DNA of 64,000 nt from Shewanella fidelis ATCC BAA-318 (GTDB lineage: Bacteria; Pseudomonadota; Gammaproteobacteria; Enterobacterales; Shewanellaceae). A model generated the notes under the pieces. It saw nothing but the letters and a program-made list of their open reading frames with translations, did not search any database and was not told where the DNA came from. The stretch is taken from assembly GCF_000518605.1 (NCBI RefSeq), contig NZ_JADX01000004.1, positions 124,001 to 188,000 of the forward strand, written 5' to 3'. Both the position numbers and the translations under genes were made by a program. Shown piece after piece: positions 35,749 to 45,300 of this stretch (positions within the stretch are counted from its first letter, which is position 1; each line of letters begins with the position of its first letter).

Positions 35749-37134
35749 ATGCACGTACATATTTTAGGAATTTGTGGCACTTTCATGGGCGGCTTAGCCT
35801 TACTGGCTAGAGCTGAAGGGCACAAGGTTACGGGCAGTGATGCCAATGTTTACCCGCCAATGAGCACTCAGCTCGAAGAGCAAGGTATTGAGCTTATTCA
35901 AGGCTTTGACCCGGCTCAATTAGGCACTAATGAAGACGATGCACCGGATCTCGTGGTGATTGGTAATGCCATGAGCCGCGGAAATCCTTGCGTTGAAGCG
36001 GTATTAAATCGTGGCCTTAAATATACCTCTGGCCCACAGTTTCTAGCGGAACATATTTTGCCTCAGCGCTGGGTATTAGCGGTATCGGGCACTCATGGTA
36101 AAACGTCAACATCAAGTATGTTAGCGTGGATTTTAGAAGATTGTGGTTATGAGCCGGGATTTTTGATTGGTGGTGTACCGCAAAACTTCGGCGTATCGGC
36201 CCGTCTTGGTGGTTCGCCTTTCTTTGTTGTGGAAGCTGACGAATATGACAGTGCATTTTTCGATAAGCGCTCTAAGTTTGTCCATTATCAGCCACGTACC
36301 TTAGTGATCAATAATCTAGAGTTTGATCACGCCGATATATTTGATGATTTAAAAGCGATCCAACGTCAGTTTAATCACGTAATACGTACCGTACCCGGCG
36401 AAGGAAAAATTATTTGGCCGGCTGATGCGACTAGCGTGCAGCAAGTGATCAATATGGGTTGCTGGAGTGAACAAGAGCAATACCATTTAACGGCAAACCA
36501 AACTGGTTGGTACGCGGTTAATTTAACGGACGACGGTCATCAGTTTGAAGTGTTCTTTGATGGTGAATCACAGGGTATTTTAGATTGGCAGTTAATTGGT
36601 CAGCACAATATTGAAAACGCGGTCATGGCGATAGCAGCTGCGCGTCACGTAGGGGTTAAACCTGCGGCCGCGATTGCAGCATTAACCAAGTTTGCCCCAC
36701 CAAAGCGTCGTATGGAGCTCATTGGTACCATTGACGATGTTGAGGTATATGACGACTTTGCCCATCACCCAACCGCGATAGCCACCTCGTTAAACGGCAT
36801 GCGCGCGCGTGTGGGCAGCGGCAAAATTACGGTGATTTTAGAGCCGCGCTCTAACACGATGAAAAGCGGTGTACATAAAGATACCTTAGCCAGCTCGCTT
36901 GATTTAGCAACGCAGGCGTTTTTATATCAAGCTGGCAATATTGATTGGGATATCCGAGCGGCAATGGCTAATGCATCTATCCCAGTTGCAGTACGCTACG
37001 ATATTGACGAAATCGTTGACTTAGTCGCAGCTCAAGCCGAGCCCGGAGAGACTATTATTGTTATGAGTAATGGTGGTTTTGGCGGTTTGCATCAAAAACT
37101 GTTAAGCAAGCTGCAAAGCCTGCAGGGTAAATAA
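35749..37134 (+). CDS. mpl: UDP-N-acetylmuramate:tripeptide ligase
   Basis: 461 aa from ATG 35749; the upstream frame has no ribosome site. Mpl re-attaches the recycled murein tripeptide to UDP-MurNAc. Mur ligase features: the N-terminal nucleotide fold MHVHILGICGTFMGGLALLA, P-loop SGTHGKTSTSS, substrate-binding EADEYDSAFFDKRSKF, LEFDHADIFDDL, and the C-terminal YDDFAHHPTAIATSL. The GTFMGG variant is typical of Mpl rather than MurC. It begins a tight mpl-ubiX-hpt cluster. Confidence 0.95.
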   Translation: MHVHILGICGTFMGGLALLARAEGHKVTGSDANVYPPMSTQLEEQGIELIQGFDPAQLGTNEDDAPDLVVIGNAMSRGNPCVEAVLNRGLKYTSGPQFLAEHILPQRWVLAVSGTHGKTSTSSMLAWILEDCGYEPGFLIGGVPQNFGVSARLGGSPFFVVEADEYDSAFFDKRSKFVHYQPRTLVINNLEFDHADIFDDLKAIQRQFNHVIRTVPGEGKIIWPADATSVQQVINMGCWSEQEQYHLTANQTGWYAVNLTDDGHQFEVFFDGESQGILDWQLIGQHNIENAVMAIAAARHVGVKPAAAIAALTKFAPPKRRMELIGTIDDVEVYDDFAHHPTAIATSLNGMRARVGSGKITVILEPRSNTMKSGVHKDTLASSLDLATQAFLYQAGNIDWDIRAAMANASIPVAVRYDIDEIVDLVAAQAEPGETIIVMSNGGFGGLHQKLLSKLQSLQGK

Positions 37135-37140
37135 TCAATC

Positions 37141-37794
37141 ATGAGCGTGAAATACCGAAAAGCAGAAAAGTCGATAAGCTTAGCTTGGACAGGCGCGTCA
37201 GGCGCACCTTATGGCTTGAGGTTGCTAGAAATATTATTACAAAACGATTATCAGGTGTTTTTGATGATCTCCTCTGCTGCGCGCGTCGTGTTAGCCACCG
37301 AGCAAGGCCTGCAATTAAGTGCTAACAGTGACAAAGCCAAACAGCAGTTATTGGCGCAGTTTAATGAAGTGGCTGGCGAGTTGATTGTGTTGGGCAAAGA
37401 GGAGTGGTTTTCACCACCGGCCTCTGGCTCGGCTGCACCAAAACAGATGGTGATATGTCCATGCAGTACAGGCACATTAGCGGCTGTTGCAACAGGAATG
37501 AGTAATAATTTGCTTGAAAGAGCAGCCGATGTGGTAATAAAAGAGCGCGGGCAATTAATTTTGGTTCCTCGAGAAACTCCTTTTAGTGCCATACACTTAG
37601 AGCACATGTTGTCGCTTTCAAAGCTAGGGGCGACCATTATGCCTGCGGCACCAGGCTTTTATCATAATCCCAAATCGGTTGAAGATCTGGTAGACTTCAT
37701 GGTCGCTCGAATTCTTGACCATCTGGGCGTTAACCATGCACTAACGAATCGTTGGGGTTATGACAAGCATAACGTTAGCGACATCGACTACTGA
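37141..37794 (+). CDS. ubiX: Flavin prenyltransferase UbiX
   Basis: 217 aa. It makes prenylated FMN, the cofactor of UbiD in ubiquinone synthesis. Motifs: [20 protein letters not shown] at the FMN site, [20 protein letters not shown], and [23 protein letters not shown] 37141 follows the mpl stop by six bases, so the pair is probably coupled. Confidence 0.95.
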   Translation: MSVKYRKAEKSISLAWTGASGAPYGLRLLEILLQNDYQVFLMISSAARVVLATEQGLQLSANSDKAKQQLLAQFNEVAGELIVLGKEEWFSPPASGSAAPKQMVICPCSTGTLAAVATGMSNNLLERAADVVIKERGQLILVPRETPFSAIHLEHMLSLSKLGATIMPAAPGFYHNPKSVEDLVDFMVARILDHLGVNHALTNRWGYDKHNVSDIDY

Positions 37795-37801
37795 GAGTTA
37801 T

Positions 37802-38335
37802 ATGAAACACACCACTGAAGTGATGATCACTGCTGAAGAGATCGATCAAAAACTGGATATCTTGGCTGAGCAAATCAATGCTCATTACGCCGATAGCGAC
37901 CGCCTATTAATGGTTGGTCTGTTGAAAGGTTCTGTTGTATTTATGGCAGATCTTTGCAGACGTATTAAAGGGCATGTTGAAATCGACTTTATGTCGGTAT
38001 CGAGCTACGGCAACGCTATGACTAGCAGCCGCGACGTAAAAATCCTTAAAGACGTACAGTCTGAAATTCAGGGTCGTGACGTATTGATCGTTGAAGATCT
38101 AATTGACTCAGGCAATACCTTAAACAAGGTGCGTGAAATGTTGTTACTGCGCGAACCTAAAAGTCTTGCGCTATGCACACTTTTAGATAAGCCTGAGCGT
38201 CGTGAAGTTGACGTACCAGTTGATTTCATTGGCTTTACTATTCCTGACGAGTTCATCGTAGGTTACGGTATCGACTACGCTGAGCAGTATCGTAATCTGC
38301 CTTATATTGCGAAAGTAGTTCCATTAGAGGACTAA
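37802..38335 (+). CDS. hpt: Hypoxanthine phosphoribosyltransferase
   Basis: 177 aa from ATG 37802, eight bases after ubiX. It converts hypoxanthine (and guanine) plus PRPP to the nucleotide. The PRPP-binding loop [14 protein letters not shown] and the base-binding C-terminal region ([20 protein letters not shown]) are clear. In many enterics hpt is near yadG/yadH, as here. Confidence 0.96.
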   Translation: MKHTTEVMITAEEIDQKLDILAEQINAHYADSDRLLMVGLLKGSVVFMADLCRRIKGHVEIDFMSVSSYGNAMTSSRDVKILKDVQSEIQGRDVLIVEDLIDSGNTLNKVREMLLLREPKSLALCTLLDKPERREVDVPVDFIGFTIPDEFIVGYGIDYAEQYRNLPYIAKVVPLED

Positions 38336-38413
38336 TTGCCATGTTAAATTAACCTCTATTAAGCTTGTCGCTGACAGCTTAAGAGCTTAGTTTAATGTGC
38401 AATGATCTTATCG

Positions 38414-38438
38414 ACTCCCGCAACTGCGGGAGTTTTTA
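38414..38438 (+). terminator. Terminator downstream of hpt
   Basis: ACTCCCGCA-AC-TGCGGGAGTTTTTA, a 9-bp G+C-rich stem with a T run. Confidence 0.92.
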
Positions 38439-38466
38439 TATATTTTTCATACGGATTGAAATAACC

Positions 38467-39411
38467 ATGGCAAATACTCAAGCAGCCCTTGTTATTGACT
38501 CACTTAAGAAGACCTACAAAGGTGGGGTTGAAGCGGTTAAAGGCATAAGTTTAACAGTCAATAAAGGCGACTTTTTCGCGCTTTTAGGCCCAAATGGTGC
38601 CGGTAAGTCGACGACGATTGGGGTGATTAGCTCATTAGTGCAAAAGACTGCAGGTAAGGTATCTGTGTTCGAGCATGATATCGACAGCGAACTTGAGTTG
38701 GCTAAGCTATGTATTGGATTAGTGCCGCAGGAGTTTAATTTCAATCAGTTTGAAACCGTACAACAGATTGTGATGAATCAAGCGGGTTACTATGGCGTAA
38801 AACGCGATATCGCCCTTAAACGTGCTGAAAAGTATTTATCGCAGCTGGATTTATGGGAAAAACGTAATAGTCCTGCACGTGAGCTTTCTGGCGGTATGAA
38901 ACGCCGCTTGATGATTGCCAGAGCCTTAATGCATGAACCTAAGCTGTTAATTCTTGATGAGCCTACGGCGGGAGTGGATATTGAGCTGCGCCGCTCTATG
39001 TGGACCTTTTTAACGGATCTTAATCAGCAAGGCGTGACCATTATTCTGACCACTCACTACCTAGAAGAAGCTGAAATGCTATGCCGCAATATCGGTATTA
39101 TCGATAAAGGTGTGCTGGTGGAGTGTACTAGCATGAAATCATTGCTAAGCCGCTTAAATATTGAGACTTTTGTTCTCGATCTGAAAGATGATATTGCCGT
39201 TGCGCCAACACTGAATGGCGTCGAATGTCGTTTAATTGATGGTCATACTTTAGAAGTGGATGTGGCAAAAGAGCAAGGGTTAAACAGTGTCTTTGTGCAA
39301 CTGAATGAGCAAGCTATTCAAGTGCTATCAATGCGCAATAAAGCCAACCGTTTGGAAGAGCTATTTGTTGAGTTAGTTGAAAAAGGTAAACAAAGCGGAG
39401 ATGTGAAATGA
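38467..39411 (+). CDS. yadG: ABC transporter ATP-binding protein YadG
   Basis: 314 aa from ATG 38467; the longer frame would run through the hpt terminator. Walker A GPNGAGKSTT, Q-loop PQEFNF, signature LSGGMKRRLMIARAL, Walker B LLILDEPTAGVD and H-loop TTHYLEEAEML. ATPase of a DrrA-type exporter with YadH; substrate unknown. The stop overlaps the yadH start by four bases (ATGA). Confidence 0.94.
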   Translation: MANTQAALVIDSLKKTYKGGVEAVKGISLTVNKGDFFALLGPNGAGKSTTIGVISSLVQKTAGKVSVFEHDIDSELELAKLCIGLVPQEFNFNQFETVQQIVMNQAGYYGVKRDIALKRAEKYLSQLDLWEKRNSPARELSGGMKRRLMIARALMHEPKLLILDEPTAGVDIELRRSMWTFLTDLNQQGVTIILTTHYLEEAEMLCRNIGIIDKGVLVECTSMKSLLSRLNIETFVLDLKDDIAVAPTLNGVECRLIDGHTLEVDVAKEQGLNSVFVQLNEQAIQVLSMRNKANRLEELFVELVEKGKQSGDVK

Positions 39412-40184
39412 ACATGAGAGCGCTGTATTTCACAGCTTTTAAAAGTATTTTAAATAAAGAAGTTAACCGCTTTACTCGTATTTGGGTACAAACCTTAGTT
39501 CCGCCAGCGATTAGTATGACATTGTACTTTTTGATCTTTGGTAACTTGGTGGGCAAGCGCATTGGTGAAATGGGCGGTGTATCTTATATGGAGTTTATTG
39601 CACCGGGTTTGATTATGATGGCTGTGATCACTAGCTCCTACTCTAATGTGGTGTCATCATTTTTCAGTGCCAAGTTTCAGCGTAACCTTGAAGAGTTGAT
39701 TGTGGCACCTGTACCCCATTATGTGATTATTGCGGGTTATGTTGGTGGTGGCGTTGCGCGCGGCTTATGTGTGGGCACGATTGTCACATTAGTGGCTTTG
39801 TTCTTTGTTGATATTAGTGTGCAGCATCTAGGTTTAGTTGCGGTAACCGTACTGCTTACTTCAATTTTGTTCTCTCTTGGCGGTTTAATTAATGCGGTAT
39901 TTGCTAAGAGCTATGATGATATTAGTATCGTACCTACATTTGTATTAACGCCGTTGACCTATTTAGGTGGGGTGTTTTACTCACTGTCGTTATTACCTGA
40001 TTTTTGGCAAGGTGTGTCGGCGCTAAACCCAATTGTGTATATGATTAACGTATTCCGTTATGGCTTTTTAGGTTACGCCGATATGAGCGTGCCTTTGTCT
40101 ATTGGGGTGATGGTTGGTTTCTGTGCAGGACTATGGGCGCTAGCTTACTATTTAATATCTCGTGGTATTGGTCTAAGAAGTTAA
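39408..40184 (+). CDS. yadH: ABC-2 type permease YadH
   Basis: 258 aa, six membrane segments, ABC-2 family (SMTLYFLIFGNLVG; FSAKFQRNLEELIVAPVPHY; LTPLTYLGGVFYSLSLLP). Forms an exporter with YadG. The four-base overlap with yadG indicates translational coupling. Confidence 0.93.
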   Translation: MNMRALYFTAFKSILNKEVNRFTRIWVQTLVPPAISMTLYFLIFGNLVGKRIGEMGGVSYMEFIAPGLIMMAVITSSYSNVVSSFFSAKFQRNLEELIVAPVPHYVIIAGYVGGGVARGLCVGTIVTLVALFFVDISVQHLGLVAVTVLLTSILFSLGGLINAVFAKSYDDISIVPTFVLTPLTYLGGVFYSLSLLPDFWQGVSALNPIVYMINVFRYGFLGYADMSVPLSIGVMVGFCAGLWALAYYLISRGIGLRS

Positions 40185-40194
40185 TTAACTGATA

Positions 40195-40226
40195 AAAGCC
40201 AACCTATATAGGTTGGCTTTTTTGTG
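40195..40226. terminator. Terminator between yadH and the DUF4144-like gene
   Basis: AAAAGCCAACCTAT-ATAGGTTGGCTTTTTT, a 14-bp palindrome, usable by both convergent genes. Confidence 0.92.
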
Positions 40227-40227
40227 T

Positions 40228-40590
40228 TTAAGCTTCTTCAATAAAGGCAAGTATCGCAAACAGTTGCTCAATATTGTTTGCTGATAACTTAGTCGTGCAG
40301 CAATGGCCTGCTTGACTGGCATGCTGTCTCACCCAGTCTATCAGTTGCTGCAAAGATGGCTGCGGCGCGAATAAATGCAGTTGTATGTCACTGTCGCATG
40401 GCTGAGGGTGGTAACAATAGCCTTGGCTATCAATAATGGTTAGCTCTTCTAGGCTGGCCTGGATGGCGAGTTGCTCTGTGAGCTCAGTTAACTGGCTGAG
40501 GTAAATCAGTTCAGCTTGATCGCACTGTTTGAGCACAATAGGCCAATGAAGTACGTTAAATGAAAAATGAGACAATACTGACTCCGGCAA
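40228..40590 (-). CDS. Small DUF4144-like protein
   Basis: 120 aa, acidic, soluble. The phrase WPIVLKQCDQAELIYLSQL followed by IIDSQGYCYHP resembles the WP-x-(I/V)-L-K...ELIYL pattern I associate with the DUF4144 family of Shewanella and Vibrio; this family call is from memory. Function unknown. The stop is inside the shared terminator region. Confidence 0.55.
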   Translation of the reverse strand: MPESVLSHFSFNVLHWPIVLKQCDQAELIYLSQLTELTEQLAIQASLEELTIIDSQGYCYHPQPCDSDIQLHLFAPQPSLQQLIDWVRQHASQAGHCCTTKLSANNIEQLFAILAFIEEA

Positions 40591-40624
40591 AGATATGCAG
40601 CTAAATTGCTATTATAGAGGCAGA

Positions 40625-41134
40625 CTAATTTGTTTTTGCAGCTTCTTTTTCTATCAAGTGTTTTCGAGCAATCAATACATCAATAGCGCCAGCATTGGCT
40701 TTTACCAGTTGGTCAAAGTGCTGGTTCATTTCATCGACAGACTCAAGATATTGCGGATCGGTTTTTTCGCGCTTTTGCCAGTAACGATTACGCTCAAGTT
40801 TTTGTAATTCGCTGGCTCTTAAGATCTCATAATAGCTGTTCTCTTGGCGCAGGCGGTAAACTTCGCTGTCTAACAGTTGCAGCAAACGCTCTTTTGAAAT
40901 GGTTTTTTTATTGAGTAATGCCTGCAGTGGATCTTGGGTTGTAATGCGTTTATCTGAGTCTGTTTCAGTGGTGATCCCCAACTGATACTCAATTTTGTGT
41001 TGGCGAAACTCTTTTGGACACGATTGCTGACTAAAGACAATTTTTTGATCTTTAGTACATTTGAAAATACTGCTCTTGGCATGAGCGGTACTTGCAACTG
41101 CAAGGCAAATTATTGTGAAAATAACTTTCGCCAT
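40625..41134 (-). CDS. Secreted DUF4124-domain protein
   Basis: 169 aa. A signal peptide (VIFTIICLAVASTAHA) is followed by a short DUF4124 domain with a Cys pair (IFKCTKDQKIVFSQQSCP) and then a long charged helical region (RLLQLLDSEVYRLRQENSYY). Periplasmic protein of unknown role; DUF4124 is common in proteobacterial exported proteins. Confidence 0.75.
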   Translation of the reverse strand: MAKVIFTIICLAVASTAHAKSSIFKCTKDQKIVFSQQSCPKEFRQHKIEYQLGITTETDSDKRITTQDPLQALLNKKTISKERLLQLLDSEVYRLRQENSYYEILRASELQKLERNRYWQKREKTDPQYLESVDEMNQHFDQLVKANAGAIDVLIARKHLIEKEAAKTN

Positions 41135-41451
41135 CGGGCTAACTGTCCTTATTGACCTGAGTGCTGAGTTTATTGAATCAAGCTTGAATATTGCAGTTAT
41201 TCAATCGCTGATAATTAACAAGTTTTAAATATTTTTAACAATCTTCCATACTATGGCTTATGTTGGTCAATAACACCAGTTTTTTGACACTAAATAATTT
41301 CAGTTTGCCTTAAGAGTCCAATCGGGCTTTACACTGATTTCTATGTAAATTAGTTGCTGTGATTCAATATTTTGACGGCTGATCAAAGGGAGGAAAAGAC
41401 TGGGGGAACAAGGAGAGTTACGCCATTAAAAACGGCAATATGCCAATAAAA
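41135..41451. other. Intergenic region between DUF4124 gene and the pan operon end
   Basis: AT-rich, about 320 bp with the DUF4124 promoter presumably inside. I see no supported ORF or operator. Confidence 0.4.
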
Positions 41452-41482
41452 AAGTGGCGCTAAATACAATTTAGCGCCACTT
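41452..41482. terminator. Terminator of the gluQ-pcnB-folK-panB-panC cluster
   Basis: AAGTGGCGCTAAAT-ACA-ATTTAGCGCCACTT, a perfect 14-bp stem flanked by A and T runs, 19 bp after the panC stop. Confidence 0.93.
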
Positions 41483-41500
41483 GTTTTGATCCAATATTGA

Positions 41501-42346
41501 TTAGCGAGAGACTAAGATATTGTCGATGAGACGAGTCGTACCCATATACGCGGCAACAAGAATAACTAGCTCCTTGTCGGTATCGTTAGCAATAGCAAAG
41601 GTGTTTGCGTTACGCACATCAAGGTAATCGTGTTTAAACCCGGCTTCACTCAACTCGGTTTGCGCTTGGGCGATAACGCTGTCGATAGCGTTACCTGCTT
41701 TAAGTGATAGCGCGATGGCATCTAAGCTGCGTTTAATTTGCGCGGCTTGCTGTTTCTGCTCAATGCTGAGATAGCCATTGCGCGAACTCATAGCAAGACC
41801 TGAGTCTTCACGTATGGTTTCAACGCCAATAATCTCAATTGGCATAGATAAATCATCAACCATAGTGCGAATCACTAACAGCTGTTGAAAGTCCTTTTGT
41901 CCAAAAACGGCGATATCAGGCTGGACGATATTAAATAGCTTGCAAACTATGGTTGCGACGCCTCTAAAATGCCCCGGGCGACTGGCACCGCAAAGCTCGT
42001 CAGAGATCCTTGGTACTTCAACAAACGTTTGTGCATCCATACCTTTAGGGTAAATGATCTCAGGCGTTGGGGTGAACAATAGTTCTGCGCCAGCGGCTAC
42101 TAGCGCGGCTTGATCATCAGCTAAAGTACGAGGGTAAGAGTCTAAATCTTCATTTTTGCCGAACTGCATCGGGTTAACAAAAATCGAGGCAACTACGTGA
42201 TCAGCACGTTGTTTAGCTTCTTTGATTAAAGTGATATGGCCTAAGTGTAGGTTACCCATAGTTGGCACAAATGCCACAGTTTCACCTTGTTGACGCCAAG
42301 CTTTGACTTGAGCGCGGATATCGGCAATCGATTGAGTTGTGATCAT
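41501..42346 (-). CDS. panC: Pantothenate synthetase
   Basis: 281 aa. Joins pantoate and beta-alanine with ATP. Nucleotidyltransferase motif [52 protein letters not shown], and the second ATP motif MSSRNGYLS are all present. Last gene of the cluster, 60 bp after panB. panD is not next to it, unlike in E. coli. Confidence 0.97.
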   Translation of the reverse strand: MITTQSIADIRAQVKAWRQQGETVAFVPTMGNLHLGHITLIKEAKQRADHVVASIFVNPMQFGKNEDLDSYPRTLADDQAALVAAGAELLFTPTPEIIYPKGMDAQTFVEVPRISDELCGASRPGHFRGVATIVCKLFNIVQPDIAVFGQKDFQQLLVIRTMVDDLSMPIEIIGVETIREDSGLAMSSRNGYLSIEQKQQAAQIKRSLDAIALSLKAGNAIDSVIAQAQTELSEAGFKHDYLDVRNANTFAIANDTDKELVILVAAYMGTTRLIDNILVSR

Positions 42347-42406
42347 GACTTTACTGCTCTGATAGCAAAATAAAACACGCTCAACTGGGCTGTTGAGCGC
42401 TGATAA

Positions 42407-43201
42407 TTAGTTAAATGTGTGTTCGTCGCCAGGGAAAACACCTTCAGCAACTTCGCTAATATAAGCGCGAACTGCGGCGCGAATTTCACCGGTTTGTTTA
42501 AGGTAGTTTTTAGAGAAACGTGGAATATAGCCGCTAGAGATCCCAAGGACATCATGCATAACTAAGATCTGACCATCGGTATCTTTACCTGCACCAATAC
42601 CAATTACTGGAATGCTTAAGGCTTCTGTAATCGCTTTTGCCAACGCAGCAGGGATACACTCAACCACTAATAGTTGTGCACCAGCAGCTTCAAGGGCCAA
42701 GGCTTCATCAAGAATACGTTGAGCGTTGTCAGCATCACGGCCTTGTACTTTAAAACCACCAAATACGTGTACTGACTGCGGTGTCAGACCTAAATGTGCA
42801 CAAACTGGAATACCGCGCTCTGTCAGCATAGACACGCTTTCAAGTAGCCACTTACCGCCTTCGACTTTAACCATATTGGCGCCAGCTTGCATTAGCTTAG
42901 TCGCGTTGCTCATGGTTTGCTCTGGGGTGGCGTAACTCATAAATGGCATGTCAGCAATCAGCAGGGCGCGCTCGATACCACGGCGCACACAGCGGGTGTG
43001 GTAAGCGATATCGTCAACGGTAACAGGTAAAGTGTCATTATGACCTTGCAGTACCATGCCCATTGAATCACCCACTAACAGCACGTCGACGCCTTCGCTG
43101 TCGAATGCGCCGGCAAAACTGGCGTCATAGGCGGTAAGTGCAGTGAATTTTTTGCCTTCTTGCTTAAAGGTACGCAGTGTTGAACTTGTAATTTTCGACA
43201 T
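42407..43201 (-). CDS. panB: 3-Methyl-2-oxobutanoate hydroxymethyltransferase
   Basis: 264 aa from ATG 43201, equal to E. coli PanB; the upstream TTG at 43222 is less likely. Makes ketopantoate from 2-oxoisovalerate and methylene-THF. Motifs: [33 protein letters not shown] (metal-binding Asp), VKVEGG and [16 protein letters not shown]. The ribosome site is weak. Confidence 0.97.
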   Translation of the reverse strand: MSKITSSTLRTFKQEGKKFTALTAYDASFAGAFDSEGVDVLLVGDSMGMVLQGHNDTLPVTVDDIAYHTRCVRRGIERALLIADMPFMSYATPEQTMSNATKLMQAGANMVKVEGGKWLLESVSMLTERGIPVCAHLGLTPQSVHVFGGFKVQGRDADNAQRILDEALALEAAGAQLLVVECIPAALAKAITEALSIPVIGIGAGKDTDGQILVMHDVLGISSGYIPRFSKNYLKQTGEIRAAVRAYISEVAEGVFPGDEHTFN

Positions 43202-43327
43202 AATGGTAATTTTAAAACTCAATTTGTGAACTTGTAATCGGTCAACAAAGATCTAACTTCAGTGATGTTGAATTTTTCAAAATAGACGCAGGCATACTAG
43301 CAGAAAAACCTATTAAGCAGAATGCTA

Positions 43328-43816
43328 TTACGGCTGTGGTTCAGCTAACACCAGCTCAGCCTTTAAAGACCCAGTGATGAGAGTTTGTAATGCTGTGCCG
43401 TCAGGCAAGATAAGCTCTGGTGCGATATCGCTTAATGGCACGAGTACAAAGCTGCGCTCGCGCATGCCGTAATGGGGCACGATAAGGCGGGGAATATCGA
43501 TAGACTGATCATCATATAGCAGCAGATCTAAATCCAGTGTCCTTGGTCCCCAGCGTAGCTCACGTACTCGCCCTTGTTGATTCTCTATCGCTTGCAATGC
43601 ATCAAGTAAATCGATGGGGCTGAGTGTCGTATTAAAGCCGGCAACGGCATTGACATAGTCGGGCTGCTCAACATCGCCCATCGGGGCTGAGCGATAAAAT
43701 GGTGACACAGATAAAGAGTCGCCTTCGGCCAAGCTCAATAGTGCTTGGCAAGCACGATTAAGTTGGCCAATAGGATCGGCTAAGTTAGCACCTAGTGCGA
43801 CGTATACCTGTGCCAT
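43328..43816 (-). CDS. folK: HPPK, folate pathway pyrophosphokinase
   Basis: 162 aa. Transfers pyrophosphate from ATP to 6-hydroxymethyl-dihydropterin. Motifs: VALGANLADP at the N terminus, FYRSAPMGDVEQPDYVNAV, and RWGPRTLDLDLLLYDD containing the two metal-binding aspartates. Its ATG overlaps the pcnB stop (TAATG), implying translational coupling. Confidence 0.96.
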   Translation of the reverse strand: MAQVYVALGANLADPIGQLNRACQALLSLAEGDSLSVSPFYRSAPMGDVEQPDYVNAVAGFNTTLSPIDLLDALQAIENQQGRVRELRWGPRTLDLDLLLYDDQSIDIPRLIVPHYGMRERSFVLVPLSDIAPELILPDGTALQTLITGSLKAELVLAEPQP

Positions 43817-45213
43817 TATTCAGCTGGTTTTGACGCAGGCTTTGCTTTAGGCTTACGGCGTCTACGTTGATTAGAGTTACGGTTTCGGCCGCCTTTATTG
43901 GCAGAACGTGCAATGACGTTGCGTTGATCTTCACTGCCTTCAACAAAGCTCTTCCACCAAGCAGCGCTCTTGGCAACGTTACCGCCTTCAGCGTGAGCAC
44001 GCAGTAATAATAGATCGTAAGCAGCTCTAAACTTAGGGTGCTCGATAAATCTAAAGGCTTTTGTGCCTTTATTACGATCGAATCTAAGTTGTAGCTGCCA
44101 AATATCTTTAGTTACTGTACTGAAACGGCGTGGAATACTGATGGTGCGACATTGCTGCTCCATGACATCACCCATAGCGGCATTGTAGGCGTCATAAGAG
44201 CTTAGACCGCTTTCTAAGGCGATATCATCGGCACGTTGCACTAATGGGTACCAAAGCAATGCGGCATAGAAAAACGCAGGAGTAACTGGTTTATCCTGTG
44301 CTACGCGCTCATCGGTATTGGCCATCATCTCTTGCATTAATTTCGAGGTTTCACCGTTTGGATATTCATTTAATAATGATTCAACCATAGGGAACAGTGG
44401 CTCGAATAAACCGAACTCGCGCATCATGTCGAAGTTTTGTTGTGCTTTGCCAGCAAAGAACAGCTTTAATACTTCTTCATACATGCGTGCTGCAGGAATA
44501 TCTTTTAGCAAACCTGCTAGACCTTTAATTGGCTCAGCTGCTTTTGCTTCGATAGTCATGTCTAACTTAGTGGCAAAACGCACTGCACGCAGCATGCGTA
44601 CAGGGTCTTCGCGATAACGGGTTTGTGGATCGCCAATGAGACGAATGGTGCGAGACGCTAAGTCTTGTAATCCACCGCCATAACTATGAATAGAGAAGTC
44701 ACTAATGTCGTAATACAAAGCATTAATGGTGAAATCACGGCGCTCTGCATCTTCATCAATATTTCCGTAAACATTATCACGCAATAAACGCCCAGACTCG
44801 TTGGTCTTAGAGATCTTCTCACCGCTATCTACATGGTGGCCGCGTAGGGTCGCTACTTCGATAACATCGCGTCCAAAAACGATGTGTGCAAGACGGAATC
44901 TACGACCTACCAAACGACAGTTACGGAATAATCGTTTGATCTCTTCAGGCGTTGCATTGGTGACAACATCGAAGTCTTTCGGTTGTAAGCCCAATAAGAT
45001 ATCGCGTACACCACCGCCAACTAAGTAAGCTTTAAAGCCTGACTTGTGTAGCCTATAGAGTACTTTGATCGCATTGTCGCTGATTTGTCTGCGTGAAATG
45101 GCATGCTCTTTACGAGGCACGACCTCTAAACTAAGACCTGTCTGCGTTGGTTCTTCAGCTTTTGGAGTATCTTCAAACAGCTGTTTACAGAATTGACTAA
45201 TACGGCGAAAAAT
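43816..45213 (-). CDS. pcnB: Poly(A) polymerase I, initiated at AUU
   Basis: 465 aa if started at ATT 45213, equal to the E. coli protein. The first ATG/GTG in frame (GTG 45120) would remove 31 conserved residues. Upstream codons read (I)FRRISQFCKQLFED, matching the E. coli start FTRVANFCRKVL, and a strong ribosome site AGAGGTG lies six bases before ATT. E. coli pcnB is known to start at AUU. Polymerase motifs: YLVGGGVRDILLG and DFDVVTNATP. The C terminus is basic (RNSNQRRRRKPKAK), as expected for RNA binding. It polyadenylates RNA to promote decay. Confidence 0.95.
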   Translation of the reverse strand: MFRRISQFCKQLFEDTPKAEEPTQTGLSLEVVPRKEHAISRRQISDNAIKVLYRLHKSGFKAYLVGGGVRDILLGLQPKDFDVVTNATPEEIKRLFRNCRLVGRRFRLAHIVFGRDVIEVATLRGHHVDSGEKISKTNESGRLLRDNVYGNIDEDAERRDFTINALYYDISDFSIHSYGGGLQDLASRTIRLIGDPQTRYREDPVRMLRAVRFATKLDMTIEAKAAEPIKGLAGLLKDIPAARMYEEVLKLFFAGKAQQNFDMMREFGLFEPLFPMVESLLNEYPNGETSKLMQEMMANTDERVAQDKPVTPAFFYAALLWYPLVQRADDIALESGLSSYDAYNAAMGDVMEQQCRTISIPRRFSTVTKDIWQLQLRFDRNKGTKAFRFIEHPKFRAAYDLLLLRAHAEGGNVAKSAAWWKSFVEGSEDQRNVIARSANKGGRNRNSNQRRRRKPKAKPASKPAE

Positions 45214-45300
45214 GGGACACCTCTGATTTGGATCTTAATTTGGGTAAAAACAAGGGAGCTATGATAACTCAATTAAAGCTTAATGAGTATACGATTGATC

